A DNA stretch of 10,778 bases from Caulobacterales bacterium 32-69-10 (GCA_002280485.1 NCED01000064.1:1-10778), one strand, 5' to 3'. Shown: positions 1-8,210, counted from the stretch's first letter. The notes: generated by a model not told the origin, from the sequence alone. Made by a program: numbers and translations.

Positions 1-1735
1 GGGGCGACGGCCCCTCCAGCAGCAGCCTGTCGGCGGGGACGCCGTGGGCCGCGAAGCGCCTGAGCGTCTCTTCCACCACCATGGGCCGGCCCAGTTGCGG
101 GGCTTTCAGGAACAGGCGTGATCCAGGGGCGGCCAGCAGGATCTTCGACCACAGGGCCACGACCTCGTCGGTCACCTTCCTGAGGTTGTTGAAGCAGCCG
201 AAGGTGAAGGCCTCGCCCGCCCGGCACGGCAGGGCGTTCGGCTCAACGGTCTGGGACGGCGGCGTCAGGCAGCCCATGCCCGGCAGCCGCCAGGGCTTTT
301 CGGTGAACTGGTCCTCGTCCTGCGGCGGAAGGAGGTGGCCGTCGGTGAGGACGTAGTCGATCTCGGCAACGCCGGTGGTGGCGAAATAGCCGATCCAGGT
401 CGCCTGCACCGGGGCCGGCTTCCAGGCGAACAGGGGGAGCCGATTGGACGCGGTGTGGCCGGACAGGTCGATGAGGAGGTGGATCCCGTCCGCCCGGATC
501 AGGCCTGCCGCCGCTTCGTCGTCGAGGCCGGTCAGGGGGCGCCAGGCTGCGAAGAACGGCCTGATCCGGCGGGTCAGGGCTGAGACGACATTGACGGTCG
601 GATAGGCGAACAGCTCGATCCGGACCGGATCGAGCGCGCGCAGGACCCCCTCGAGGAAAAAGCCGACCGGGTGGTCATGGAAGTCCCCCGAGACAAGCCC
701 GACCCGCAGGCGCTGCGGCGCGGGCTCGCAGGTCCAGGACGAAAACCGCCCCGCGGCGGCCATGCGGCTCGCCCGCTCGCCAAAGCGCCGCGCGTCGGCC
801 AGACGCTGGGCCGGCGTGTAGGCCGGCATGTACTGGCGCAGGAACAGCAGGCTGCTGTGGGCGGCCATGAAATCGGGCCTCAGGGCGACGGCGCGCTCAT
901 AGCTCTGCTCGGCCGCCTCCAGCCGGCCCAGGCTGTTGAGGACCGCGGCCAAGCCGGCATGAGCGCCGGCGGCCTGGGGTTCGACCGCGATGCTGCAGCG
1001 ATAGCTCGCCTCAGCCTCGTCCAGCCGGCCGAGGCTGAGCAGCAGGTCGCCGAGCTGGTTCAGGGCGTCGCGGTAGTCCGGCCGCAGGTCGAGGGCGCGC
1101 CGATAATGCTCTTCCGCGGCCGCGGCCTGCCCCCGCCGCCTCAGCACGCCGCCGAGGTTGTTGTGCGCCGCGGCCAGAGCGGGATCGGCCTCCAGGGCGC
1201 TGCGATAGCTGGCTTCGGCCTCGGCAAGGCGGCCCCGGGCGGCCAGGAGGTTGCCGAGATTGAGGAAGGCGGCGGCGAAGCCGGGGCTTGTGGCGATGGC
1301 GCTTCGATAGGCCGCCTCCGCCTCGTCGAACCGCTTCAGCCCCTGCAGGGTGTTGGCCAGATTGAACTGAGCCGCCGCGAAGGCGGGGTCGATGGCGACG
1401 GCGCGGCCGAAACGCTCCGCCGCCTCCTCGGCCCGTCCGAGGCCCTGCAGCAGAAGGCCGAGGTTGTTGTGGGCGTTGGCGTAGCCGGGCCGGATCAGCA
1501 GCGCCTGGGCGAAGCTCGCCTCGGCGTCCTGCGGGCGCCGCAGGCGGGTGAAGATGTTGCCGAGGTTGTTGTGCGCCTCGGCCAGGTCCGGCCTCAGCGC
1601 CAGCGCCTGCTGAAAATGCAGGATCGCCTCGTCGAGGCGCCCCTGGTTCTGCAGGGCGCTGGCCAGATTGAAGTGCGCCACCGCATCCAGGGGGCGCGCT
1701 CCAGGCTTGGCGGCCTCGGTGTCACCGGTGGGCAT
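1..1735 (-). CDS. TPR-containing GT41 (OGT/SPINDLY-like) glycosyltransferase, C-terminus cut by window edge
   Basis: The visible 578 residues start at ATG 1735 and run off the left edge. Residues about 17-290 are eight consecutive 34-residue TPR units, several with the HNNLG core; a ninth is partial. From about residue 342 the sequence matches the GT41 catalytic region. DFHDHP (351-356) sits where O-GlcNAc transferases have their conserved His (H355 here), followed by LIDLSGHT, PVQATWIGYF and ITEIDY-like segments. FNNLRK (515-520) supplies the Lys (K520) that contacts the UDP-sugar in this family. GT41 enzymes transfer a sugar from a nucleotide donor to Ser/Thr of proteins, with the TPR superhelix selecting the target. 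No signal peptide is visible, so it is probably cytoplasmic. It begins 14 bases after the M16 peptidase stop, with only a weak GAGG upstream, which suggests translational coupling. In Caulobacter the TPR-glycosyltransferase FlmG modifies flagellin; a similar job here is possible but unproven. Confidence 0.88.
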   Translation of the reverse strand, partial: MPTGDTEAAKPGARPLDAVAHFNLASALQNQGRLDEAILHFQQALALRPDLAEAHNNLGNIFTRLRRPQDAEASFAQALLIRPGYANAHNNLGLLLQGLGRAEEAAERFGRAVAIDPAFAAAQFNLANTLQGLKRFDEAEAAYRSAIATSPGFAAAFLNLGNLLAARGRLAEAEASYRSALEADPALAAAHNNLGGVLRRRGQAAAAEEHYRRALDLRPDYRDALNQLGDLLLSLGRLDEAEASYRCSIAVEPQAAGAHAGLAAVLNSLGRLEAAEQSYERAVALRPDFMAAHSSLLFLRQYMPAYTPAQRLADARRFGERASRMAAAGRFSSWTCEPAPQRLRVGLVSGDFHDHPVGFFLEGVLRALDPVRIELFAYPTVNVVSALTRRIRPFFAAWRPLTGLDDEAAAGLIRADGIHLLIDLSGHTASNRLPLFAWKPAPVQATWIGYFATTGVAEIDYVLTDGHLLPPQDEDQFTEKPWRLPGMGCLTPPSQTVEPNALPCRAGEAFTFGCFNNLRKVTDEVVALWSKILLAAPGSRLFLKAPQLGRPMVVEETLRRFAAHGVPADRLLLEGPSP

Positions 1736-1749
1736 GGTCCGGGTCCGCC

Positions 1750-4674
1750 TCACTCGGGCCGGGCGTCCTCCACGGCAAGTCCCAGGCTCTGCAGCTGCGG
1801 GCGAACCGTGGCCGCGTCGCCGACGACGACCCAGACCATCTTCGACGGGTCGATCACCTTGCGGGCGGCGGCGTCGAGCTGCTGGGTGGTCATGGTCCGG
1901 TAGCGATCGGCCACCCGCTCCCAATAGTCGTCGGGGCGTCCCAGGAGGGCGTTGCTGCGCAGGGCGCCCAGCACGGCGCCCGAGGTCTCGAACTGGCCGG
2001 CCAGCTGGCGGGTGTTGGCGTTGATCACCTGCTGAAGCTCCGGAGGAGTCAGGCCCTTGGTGGTGAGGAAGCCGCTCATCTGGTCCATCAGCGCCTGGAC
2101 AGCCGGACCGGTCTTGTCCGCCTGCACCGGGGCGGTGACGGTCAGGGCGGCGCGGTCCTCGAACAGGTCGACGGTGCTGCGGGCGCCGTAGGACCAGCCC
2201 TTGGTCTCGCGCAGGTCCATGTTGATCCGCGACAGGAAGTTGCCGCCGAGCATCTCATTGGCGGCGCGCAGGTCCAGGGTGTCGTCGGCCCCGCGCACGG
2301 GCAGCACCTGGCCGCCGTAGATGTAGGACTGCGGCGACTGCGGCCGGTCGATCAACACGATGCGCGGCCGGGGCGCCGTAGGCTGGACCGCGAAGTCCTT
2401 GCGCCCCTTGGGAACGGCCGGCGGCGCCCAGGCGCCGAAACGGCTTTCGAGCTGCGGGACGAGGTCAGCCAGGGCGATGTCGCCGACGGCGAAGATCGTC
2501 GCGTTGTCCGGCCGCAGCCAGGTCTGGTGGAAACGAACCAGGTCGTCGCGGGTCAGAGCCCGGACAACCTCGGCCCGGCCCGTCCCGCTGGGCGGGCGGC
2601 CGTAGGGATGCTGCGGGCCGTAGATCAGAGCCGGCAGGGCGCGCTGGGCCAGGCTGGCCGGCTGGGTCAGCTCCTGGGCGATGACCGCGAGCTGCTGGGT
2701 GCGCAGGCGCTCCACCTCCGCCGGGGCGAAGGCGGGGTTGCGGATGATGTCGGCCAGCAGGTCGAGGGAGGGCCCGAGGTTGGGGGTCAGGGCGGACATG
2801 ATCACGGCCGTGCGGTCGCGCGACGCCGTCGGCTGGATCTGCGCGCCCAGCCGCTCCTGCGCCTCGGCGATCTGGATCGAGTTGCGGGTGGTCGTGCCCT
2901 CGGGCAGCAGGCGCAGCATCAGGGACTGGGTCCCGATCGCGCTGGCCGGATCGGCGGCGACGCCGGCGTCGAACTCCACCGCCACCCGCACCACCGGCAC
3001 GGTCTGGCGCCGGGCGTAGACGACCTCGATGCCGTTGGAGAGCCTGGCGCGCTGCACGTCGGGGAAATCCAGGCCGGCGATCACGCCGATCGGCGGCGCC
3101 GGGCGGGGGACGGGCGCGGTCGAGGCCGCGCCGGTCGCCGGATCGGCGGCGGTCCAGGGCGCCAGGGGCTGCTCGCCCGGCTGCGGCGGCCGGTAGAACC
3201 GCGGCCGCTGGCTGGCCTGGCCGCGCGAGGCGGCGGCCTCTTCGTAGGCGTCCCGTTCGCCGGGGACGACGGTCAGGGCGTAGACGGGCCGCGTCAGCCA
3301 CTTCTGCATCACCCGCCGCACCTCGGCGGGGGTCGTCCGGCCAAGGGCCAGCAAGCGCTTGCGGAAGAAGTCCGGGTCGTCGGCGTAGAGCGCGCCCTCG
3401 GCCAGGGCCACGGCCTTGCCGCCGCCGCCGCCGACCTGTTCGAGGCCGCGGACGCGGGCGGCGACCTCGGTCATCACCACCCGCTGGACCTCGTCCGCCG
3501 TCGGGCCATTGGCGATCAGGTCGGCCATGATGGCGTCGAGGCGCCGGGCGACCGCGTCGGCGTCCACCCCGGGCTTCACGTCCACCTGCACCTCGAACAG
3601 GCCCACCCGGTGAAAGGTCTGGTTGTCGGCCGAGACCCGCACCGCCGTCTGGTCCTTGCGGACGAGCTCGTTGTCGAGCCGCGAGCTCGACAGGCCGCCG
3701 AGCACCGTGGCGGCCACGGACAGGGGCACGCTCTCGGGGTCGAGCAGGCCCGGGACGATCCAGTTGCGATAGATGCGGGTGGTGGCGACCCGGTCCTTCA
3801 TCACCTGCGACACCGGGGCCGGCAGGGTGGGGACAGAGGCCTGGGCCGGGCGGTTCTCCGGTCCGCGCGGGATGTCGCCGAAATATTTCTCGACCAGGGG
3901 ACGCGCCTCGGCGGCCGAGATGTCGCCGGCCAGCACCAGCACCGCGTTGTTCGGGCCGTAGCGGGCCCGGAACCAGTCCTTCACGTCGTCCAGGGTCGCG
4001 GCGTCGAGGTCGGCCATCGAGCCGATGGTCGAGTGGCGATAGGGGTGCCCCTCGGGGAAGAGGGCCGCCAGCTGGGCGTATTCGACCAGCCCGTAGGGCT
4101 GGTTGTCGCCCTGGCGCTTCTCGTTCTGCACCACGCCGATCTGGTTGGTCAGGTTCTCCTGGGTGACGGCGCCGAGGAGATGACCCATGCGGTCGCTTTC
4201 CAGGAACAGCACCCGCTCCAGCGCCGGGCGAGGCGCGGTCTGGAAATAGTTGGTCCGGTCGAACCAGGTGCTGCCGTTGAAATCGGTCGCGCCGACCTCG
4301 CGCAGGGGTTCGAAATAGTCGCCGGGCGCGTTCTCCGAGCCGTTGAACATCAGGTGCTCGAACAGGTGGGCGAAGCCGCTCTTGCCGGCGGGCTCGTCCT
4401 TCGAGCCCACGTTGTACCAGACCGACACCGCCACCACCGGGGCCTTGCGGTCCTCGTGCACCACCACGTGCAGGCCGTTCGCCAGGGTGAACTGCTGGTA
4501 GGGGATGTCGATCTCGCGCACGAGCTCGGCGACGGTGGCGGACGGAGGTGCGGCCGCCGCGGCGCCGGGGGCAGGCCCCGTCGCGCACGCGCCGACGGCG
4601 AGGGCCGACAAACAGGTCAGGGCGAGGAACAGGCGGCGCATGGGAACCGGCGGGTGACGGAAGGGGGACGCCAT
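1750..4674 (-). CDS. M16 family zinc metallopeptidase, two-domain, probable exported lipoprotein
   Basis: 974 residues. The first half carries the inverted zinc motif HLFEH (residues 103-107) with the third ligand Glu185 in QNEKR, so it should be catalytic. The second half, after a Pro/Ala-rich linker near residues 480-540, has SLMLRLLPEG where the motif would be and lacks the ligands, but keeps a GWSYGARS segment of the kind that completes the active site in M16 enzymes. One active plus one inactive half in a single chain is the usual M16B (PqqL-like) layout. The N-terminus has Arg13-Arg14, a hydrophobic stretch and Cys30 in VGAC, a plausible lipobox, followed by Ala, which favours the outer membrane. 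ATG 4674 is chosen because AGGGG lies just upstream; ATG 4641 (MRRLFLALT) gives a more typical signal peptide but has no ribosome binding site. It follows murG by 45 bases. The substrate is unknown; clearance of periplasmic peptides is the usual guess. Confidence 0.93.
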   Translation of the reverse strand: MASPFRHPPVPMRRLFLALTCLSALAVGACATGPAPGAAAAAPPSATVAELVREIDIPYQQFTLANGLHVVVHEDRKAPVVAVSVWYNVGSKDEPAGKSGFAHLFEHLMFNGSENAPGDYFEPLREVGATDFNGSTWFDRTNYFQTAPRPALERVLFLESDRMGHLLGAVTQENLTNQIGVVQNEKRQGDNQPYGLVEYAQLAALFPEGHPYRHSTIGSMADLDAATLDDVKDWFRARYGPNNAVLVLAGDISAAEARPLVEKYFGDIPRGPENRPAQASVPTLPAPVSQVMKDRVATTRIYRNWIVPGLLDPESVPLSVAATVLGGLSSSRLDNELVRKDQTAVRVSADNQTFHRVGLFEVQVDVKPGVDADAVARRLDAIMADLIANGPTADEVQRVVMTEVAARVRGLEQVGGGGGKAVALAEGALYADDPDFFRKRLLALGRTTPAEVRRVMQKWLTRPVYALTVVPGERDAYEEAAASRGQASQRPRFYRPPQPGEQPLAPWTAADPATGAASTAPVPRPAPPIGVIAGLDFPDVQRARLSNGIEVVYARRQTVPVVRVAVEFDAGVAADPASAIGTQSLMLRLLPEGTTTRNSIQIAEAQERLGAQIQPTASRDRTAVIMSALTPNLGPSLDLLADIIRNPAFAPAEVERLRTQQLAVIAQELTQPASLAQRALPALIYGPQHPYGRPPSGTGRAEVVRALTRDDLVRFHQTWLRPDNATIFAVGDIALADLVPQLESRFGAWAPPAVPKGRKDFAVQPTAPRPRIVLIDRPQSPQSYIYGGQVLPVRGADDTLDLRAANEMLGGNFLSRINMDLRETKGWSYGARSTVDLFEDRAALTVTAPVQADKTGPAVQALMDQMSGFLTTKGLTPPELQQVINANTRQLAGQFETSGAVLGALRSNALLGRPDDYWERVADRYRTMTTQQLDAAARKVIDPSKMVWVVVGDAATVRPQLQSLGLAVEDARPE

Positions 4675-4719
4675 CTTACCCCTGGGCGCCCCTCGGACAA
4701 TCCACCACGCGCGCGGTGC

Positions 4720-5805
4720 TCAGCGCGCCGTCTTCTCCACCAGGTCGGCCAGCTTCTCGGCGGCGTCGGGCTGGGCCACCTTGCGGGCGGCGGCGGCGCG
4801 GGCGGCGAGGCCCGCCGGGTCGTTGATCAGCCCGGCCAGGACGTCGGCCAGCATCACCGCCGACAGCTCGTCCTCGCGCACCACCACGGCGGCGCCGGCG
4901 TCGAACAGCAGCTTGGCGTTGTAGCGCTGGTGGTCGTCGGCGGCGATGGCCAGGGGCACCAGCACCGAGGGCAGGCCGGCCACGGCCAGCTCGCAGACGG
5001 TCGAGGCGCCGGCCCGGCCGATGACGAGGTGCGCCTGGCGCAGCTGGCCGGCCATGTCGCGGAAGAAGGGGGCGATCTCGGCCTCCACCCCCGCCTCGGC
5101 ATAGGTGTGGCGGGCGGTCTCCATCGATTCCAGCCGGGTCTGCTGCTCGACCTTCAGCCGGATGCGGATGTCCTCGGGCAGCAGGGCGATGGCGTCGGGC
5201 ACCAGTTCGGACAGCAGGCGCGCGCCCTGGCTGCCGCCGGTGACCAGGATGCGAACCGTCTGGTCCGGGGCGGTGTAGGGGTGGTCGTAGAGGGCGCGGA
5301 TCTCGGCGCGGACGGGATTGCCGACCACATGCACCTTGGCCTTCACCTCGGGGGTCGCCTTCTCCAGGGTCGGGAAGGCGCAGGCCACGGCGCCCACCTG
5401 CGAGGCGACGAAGCGGTTCACCCGGCCAAGCACCGCGTTCTGCTCGTGGATGACGGTGGGCGCGCCGACGGCCGAGGCGGCTAGGATCGACGGCAGGGAC
5501 GGATAGCCGCCGAAGCCGACCACCACATGGGGCTTCAGCCGGCGAAAGGCCTGACGGGCCCCCATGATCCCGGCCATGATGCGCAGGCCGGCCCGGGCCA
5601 TGCCCACGACGTCCCCGGACTTGAAGGTCGCGGCCTCGAGCGCAATGCGCTCCTCGGCGGGGAAGTCCCTGGCGTACTGGGCGCCGCGCTCGTCGGTGGC
5701 CAGCACCACGCGCCAGCCCCGCGCCTGCAGGGTGCGCGCCAGCGCCTCGGCCGGAAACAGATGGCCGCCGGTGCCCCCGGCCGCCACCACTGCGAGTTTA
5801 GCCAA
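4720..5805 (-). CDS. murG: MurG, UDP-GlcNAc:undecaprenyl-pyrophosphoryl-MurNAc-pentapeptide GlcNAc transferase
   Basis: 361 residues, normal for MurG. It adds GlcNAc from UDP-GlcNAc to lipid I, making lipid II on the cytoplasmic face of the inner membrane. Family marks are the N-terminal G-loop GGTGGH (10-15), GFGGYPS (97-103), HEQN (120-123), VVGNPVR (160-166), the second G-loop GGSQGAR (190-196) and the UDP-GlcNAc-binding region around RAGAST, Glu272 and DDHQRYNA (290-297). The start codon is TTG at 5805. AGGGG lies 6 bases before it, and an ATG or GTG start inside the ORF would remove the first G-loop strand. The start lies inside the end of ftsW (8-base overlap), so translation is probably coupled. 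Next downstream comes an M16 peptidase, not the murC expected in a standard division/cell-wall cluster. Confidence 0.97.
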   Translation of the reverse strand: MAKLAVVAAGGTGGHLFPAEALARTLQARGWRVVLATDERGAQYARDFPAEERIALEAATFKSGDVVGMARAGLRIMAGIMGARQAFRRLKPHVVVGFGGYPSLPSILAASAVGAPTVIHEQNAVLGRVNRFVASQVGAVACAFPTLEKATPEVKAKVHVVGNPVRAEIRALYDHPYTAPDQTVRILVTGGSQGARLLSELVPDAIALLPEDIRIRLKVEQQTRLESMETARHTYAEAGVEAEIAPFFRDMAGQLRQAHLVIGRAGASTVCELAVAGLPSVLVPLAIAADDHQRYNAKLLFDAGAAVVVREDELSAVMLADVLAGLINDPAGLAARAAAARKVAQPDAAEKLADLVEKTAR

Positions 5806-6976
5806 GCTGAGCCCCTGCGCTGGAGAGGCCCTCCGGCGCGAGGTAGGCGCCGGGGCGGCGGCGCGTCAGCGCCAGCGCCATCCCGAGCGTCAGCCCCATC
5901 GCCAGCATGGACGAGCCTCCATAGGAAATGAACGGCAAGGTCATGCCCTTGGTGGGGATCATGTTCAAGTTCACCGCCACATTGATGAAGGCCTGCTGGC
6001 CCACCAGCACGAACAGGCCGGAGGCGGCCACCTGCTCGAAGGAGTCGGTGAGCTTCATGCTCTTGTAGAGCCCGCGCAGCATGACGAAGGCGAACAGGCC
6101 GATCAGGGCCAGGGAGAACATCAGGCCGAACTCCTCGGCGGCGACCGAGTAGATGAAGTCGGTGTGCAGGTCGGGCACGTGGCGCTTCATCACCCCTTCG
6201 CCCGGCCCGCGCCCGAACAGGCCGCCGGCGGCGATGGCCTCGGCGGCGCGGTCGATCTGGTGGGTGTCGGCCTTGTCCGGCGACAGGAACTTGTGGAAGC
6301 GCGCCGCCACGTGGCCGAAAGCGAAGTAGATGCCGACGAAGCCGGCGATGGCCACCGCCCCGAGGCGCACCATCCAGGCGAAGGGCACCCCGGCCATGAA
6401 GAAGGCGGCCCCGAAGGCGATGGTGATCAGCACGGTCTGGCCCACGTCGGGCTGCAGCAGCAGCAGGGCCACGGCGAGGCCATAGAGGCCGAAGGCGATG
6501 GAGACCCCGGGAACCCCCTCCCCCTTCTGGGCCTCGGCGAACATCCACGAGGCCAGGACGATCAGGGCCGGCTTCATGAACTCGGACGGCTGCAGCGAGA
6601 AGCCGCCAAGCTGCAGCCAGCGGGCCGCGCCCTTGGCCGAGTGGCCGACCACCGGCAGCATCATCATGATGACGATGGCCACGACATAGGTGAACAGGGC
6701 CAGGCGTCGGATGCCTTTTGGCGACAGGGCCGAGACGGCCACAAGAATGACGGCGGCGACGGCCCCGAAGGCGCACTGGCGGATGGCGAAATGGAAGGGA
6801 TCGGACAGGCCGATGCGCGCCGCGGCGGCCGGGCTCGATCCGAAGGAGAGCATGACCCCGAGGCCGATCAGGAGAGCGGTGGCGCCCAGCAGCCAGCGGT
6901 CTGTGGTCCACCACCAAAGGCCGAGCCACGAACGGTCGGTACGCGCAAAAGCGTGCGGCTGGTAAGCGACAGACAT
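5798..6976 (-). CDS. ftsW: FtsW, SEDS-family septal peptidoglycan glycosyltransferase
   Basis: 392 residues with about ten hydrophobic segments, an inner-membrane SEDS protein. FtsW polymerises lipid II into glycan strands at the division site together with its partner transpeptidase FtsI. Recognisable parts are GAARWLQLGGFSLQPSE (116-132), LLQPDVGQT (173-181), GRGPGEGVMKRHVPDLHTDF (255-274), where Asp273 matches the catalytic Asp known from RodA and FtsW, and the C-terminal block NMIPTKGMTLPFISYGGSS. The tail ends without the long extension seen in some Caulobacterales division proteins. Start is ATG 6976, with a modest purine-rich stretch (AGAAGCGAG) upstream. It appears to be the first gene of the minus-strand cluster; no murD or other cell-wall gene precedes it within the window. 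Confidence 0.96.
   Translation of the reverse strand: MSVAYQPHAFARTDRSWLGLWWWTTDRWLLGATALLIGLGVMLSFGSSPAAAARIGLSDPFHFAIRQCAFGAVAAVILVAVSALSPKGIRRLALFTYVVAIVIMMMLPVVGHSAKGAARWLQLGGFSLQPSEFMKPALIVLASWMFAEAQKGEGVPGVSIAFGLYGLAVALLLLQPDVGQTVLITIAFGAAFFMAGVPFAWMVRLGAVAIAGFVGIYFAFGHVAARFHKFLSPDKADTHQIDRAAEAIAAGGLFGRGPGEGVMKRHVPDLHTDFIYSVAAEEFGLMFSLALIGLFAFVMLRGLYKSMKLTDSFEQVAASGLFVLVGQQAFINVAVNLNMIPTKGMTLPFISYGGSSMLAMGLTLGMALALTRRRPGAYLAPEGLSSAGAQLG
5812..5816 (-). promoter_or_regulatory. Ribosome binding site for the TTG start of murG
   Basis: AGGGG on the minus strand ends 6 bases before the TTG codon at 5805-5803. It lies within the last codons of ftsW. Its spacing supports TTG as the true start, with ribosomes terminating on ftsW close to where murG begins. 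Confidence 0.6.
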
Positions 6977-7131
6977 GGATCTCGCTTCTTTCGAGAGCCT
7001 TCACGGCGACCACGGGCGCGTTCGACGCCCAAAACTCCTTTTCGCGGGTTAGGGTTAAGCGATCCTTGTTGCTCAGCTTGGTCCTTCGAGGCCCGCTGCA
7101 CGGGCGCCTCAGGATGAGGAGGGGTGGAGCT
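6977..7131. other. Intergenic region between ftsW and hutD-like gene
   Basis: These 155 bases should hold the ftsW promoter. On the minus strand they contain a TTAACCCTAACCC stretch (about 7046-7058, two TAACCC copies) and, nearer the hutD-like stop, a palindromic repeat unit. I could not identify a convincing -35/-10 pair. Confidence 0.5.
7082..7118 (+). repeat. Single CTTCGAG/CTCAGGATGA palindromic repeat unit
   Basis: The unit opens with TCCTTCGAG and closes with CCTCAGGATGAGG. Between them is a hairpin with arms GCCCG (7091-7095) and CGGGC (7101-7105) and a CTGCA loop, flanked by GAGGC/GCCTC. It shares its skeleton with the two facing units at 9737-9856 but has a different central hairpin. 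It starts about 13 bases beyond the stop of the hutD-like gene and could form structure at the 3' end of that mRNA. No T-run follows, so it is not a classic intrinsic terminator. Confidence 0.7.
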
Positions 7132-7701
7132 TCAAATCCGCGTCAGCTCGATCACCAGCACCGACGCCGCGCCGGCGCGGGGCAGCAGCTTGACGGTGTC
7201 GCCGCGCTCGATGCGGACGACGTCGCCGGGCTCCAGGGCGACGAGGCCGGACAGGCTGAGCGGGTGTTCGGCCAGGATCAGGCAGGCGTCGGCGTCGCTG
7301 GTCAGGTTCACCGTCGCCTCGATCTCCAGGCGCTCGACATCGGCGCGCCACAGGCCGCGGCGGACCATGACGTTGAGGTCGCTGACCGGACCGGCCAGGA
7401 CATGGGCGAAGACGACGGCGTCGCCGGGGAAGGCGAAGGGCTCGGACTGCGGGGTCAGGCGCACCGGCTCGCCCGCGACGGCGAGGTCCAGGCCGGCCCC
7501 GGACAGCACGGTGATGACGCGGTCGACGCCCTCGAAACGGGAGAAGGCGCCGTCGGACGCGACTTCGGCGGCGGAGACGCGCCACTCGAAATCGCCCATG
7601 CCGGCGCCCGGCGGATAGGCGGCGATCTCGCGGGTCAGGCCCCCGCCGTTTTTCCACGGGACCGGGGTGCGGTCGGCGGCGGAAAGGACACGAACCGTCA
7701 T
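7132..7701 (-). CDS. HutD/Ves family cupin-fold protein
   Basis: 189 residues from ATG 7701. The family signature PWKNGGGLTREI lies at residues 15-26. It is followed by FEWRVSAAEV, SRFEGVDRVI and a glycine-rich turn (SGAGL), as expected for the HutD/Ves bicupin fold. HutD is linked to histidine utilisation in some bacteria, perhaps by binding a pathway intermediate such as formylglutamate; its relative Ves in E. coli is a cold- and stress-linked protein. No hut gene is nearby here, so the histidine link cannot be supported from context. An in-frame ATG at 7749 would add 16 residues (MADRGIGSQAQ...) with no resemblance to the family. ATG 7701 is preferred because the homology begins at MTVRVL and GGAGAAG precedes it. 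It is divergent from the VOC gene. Confidence 0.88.
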   Translation of the reverse strand: MTVRVLSAADRTPVPWKNGGGLTREIAAYPPGAGMGDFEWRVSAAEVASDGAFSRFEGVDRVITVLSGAGLDLAVAGEPVRLTPQSEPFAFPGDAVVFAHVLAGPVSDLNVMVRRGLWRADVERLEIEATVNLTSDADACLILAEHPLSLSGLVALEPGDVVRIERGDTVKLLPRAGAASVLVIELTRI

Positions 7702-7744
7702 CGGCGCTTCTTCTCCCTGTGCTTGCGAACCGATCCCGCGGTCA

Positions 7745-7761
7745 GCCATTTTCGAGATGGC
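7745..7761. promoter_or_regulatory. Possible operator in the hutD/VOC divergent region
   Basis: The inverted repeat GCCAT-N7-ATGGC lies in the 91-base gap between the divergent starts at 7701 and 7793. Position and symmetry would suit a regulator of either gene, but the arms are only five bases long and could be chance. Confidence 0.2.
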
Positions 7762-7792
7762 GAGGGCAAACCTATCGGACGGGAGAAGCGCA

Positions 7793-8179
7793 ATGGAAGC
7801 GCAACAGTTGCATCGCGGGCGCCTGATCGACCATCTGCAGCTGGTGGTGGCGGACCTGGCCGCCAGCCGCCGCTTCTACGAGGCGGTGCTCGGCGCGTTG
7901 AACCTTTCCATCGGCGGTGAAGGGCCGGACTTCTTCTGGACCGACGAGCTGTTCGTCTCCACCGCCGACAGCCAGGCGGCGCTAGGCGCGCTGACCGGGC
8001 GCGTCCACCTGGCCTTCCAGGCCGCCGACCGGGCCATGGTCGAGGCCTTCCACAAGGCCGGGCTGGCCGCGGGCGGAGGCGACAACGGCGCTCCGGGGAC
8101 GCGCCCCTATCACCCCGGCTATTACGCCGCGTCGCAGCACTTCGATACGCTCCAGACCGCTGGTCCCGATCGAGGCTAA
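7793..8179 (+). CDS. VOC (glyoxalase/bleomycin-resistance fold) protein, C-terminal end lost
   Basis: 128 residues from ATG 7793, preceded by GGGAGAAG. The N-terminal part fits the vicinal oxygen chelate family: IDHLQLVVADLAASRRFYEA (residues 12-31, with His14 as a likely metal ligand), then VHLAFQAADRAMVEAFHKAG (71-90, with His72), then GGGDNGAPGTRPYHPGYYAA (94-113). Homologues normally continue with a strand of the FVLDPDGNNIEAV type that supplies the final metal-binding Glu. Here the reading frame changes at Ser114 to unrelated sequence (SQHFDTLQTAGPDRG) and stops. The other two plus frames do not contain the missing strand either, so it looks like a deletion or replacement, not a simple frameshift. 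The product is probably inactive as a metal-dependent enzyme. The DUF1428 gene follows 46 bases later and may share its transcript. Confidence 0.78.
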   Translation: MEAQQLHRGRLIDHLQLVVADLAASRRFYEAVLGALNLSIGGEGPDFFWTDELFVSTADSQAALGALTGRVHLAFQAADRAMVEAFHKAGLAAGGGDNGAPGTRPYHPGYYAASQHFDTLQTAGPDRG

Positions 8180-8210
8180 GTCCACGCCCTGCTGCCCGCG
8201 ACCAGTCACC

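Noticed and set aside
671..1903. Plus-strand open frame of 410 codons opposite the TPR-glycosyltransferase
   Set aside because: It is antisense to a repetitive TPR region, which makes it look internally repetitive too. No ribosome binding site or known domain is visible.
4675..4719. Short GC-rich dyad (CACC/GGTG) between murG and the M16 gene as a terminator
   Set aside because: The stem is four base pairs with a mismatch and no T-run follows. The short gap favours read-through.
2527..5484. Long plus-strand open frame of 985 codons opposite the M16 peptidase and murG
   Set aside because: Its translation is a Gly/Arg/Ala/His-rich string with no family motifs and it spans the boundary of two well-recognised minus-strand genes. 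It is a shadow of their GC-rich third-position codon use.
7046..7058. TTAACCCTAACCC upstream of ftsW as a CtrA binding site
   Set aside because: CtrA sites are TTAA-N7-TTAA; only one TTAA half is present, so the match is too weak to call.
5564..7117. Plus-strand open frame of 517 codons opposite ftsW
   Set aside because: The sequence is low-complexity Gly/His/Gln/Glu-rich and lies opposite a gene with all FtsW motifs.
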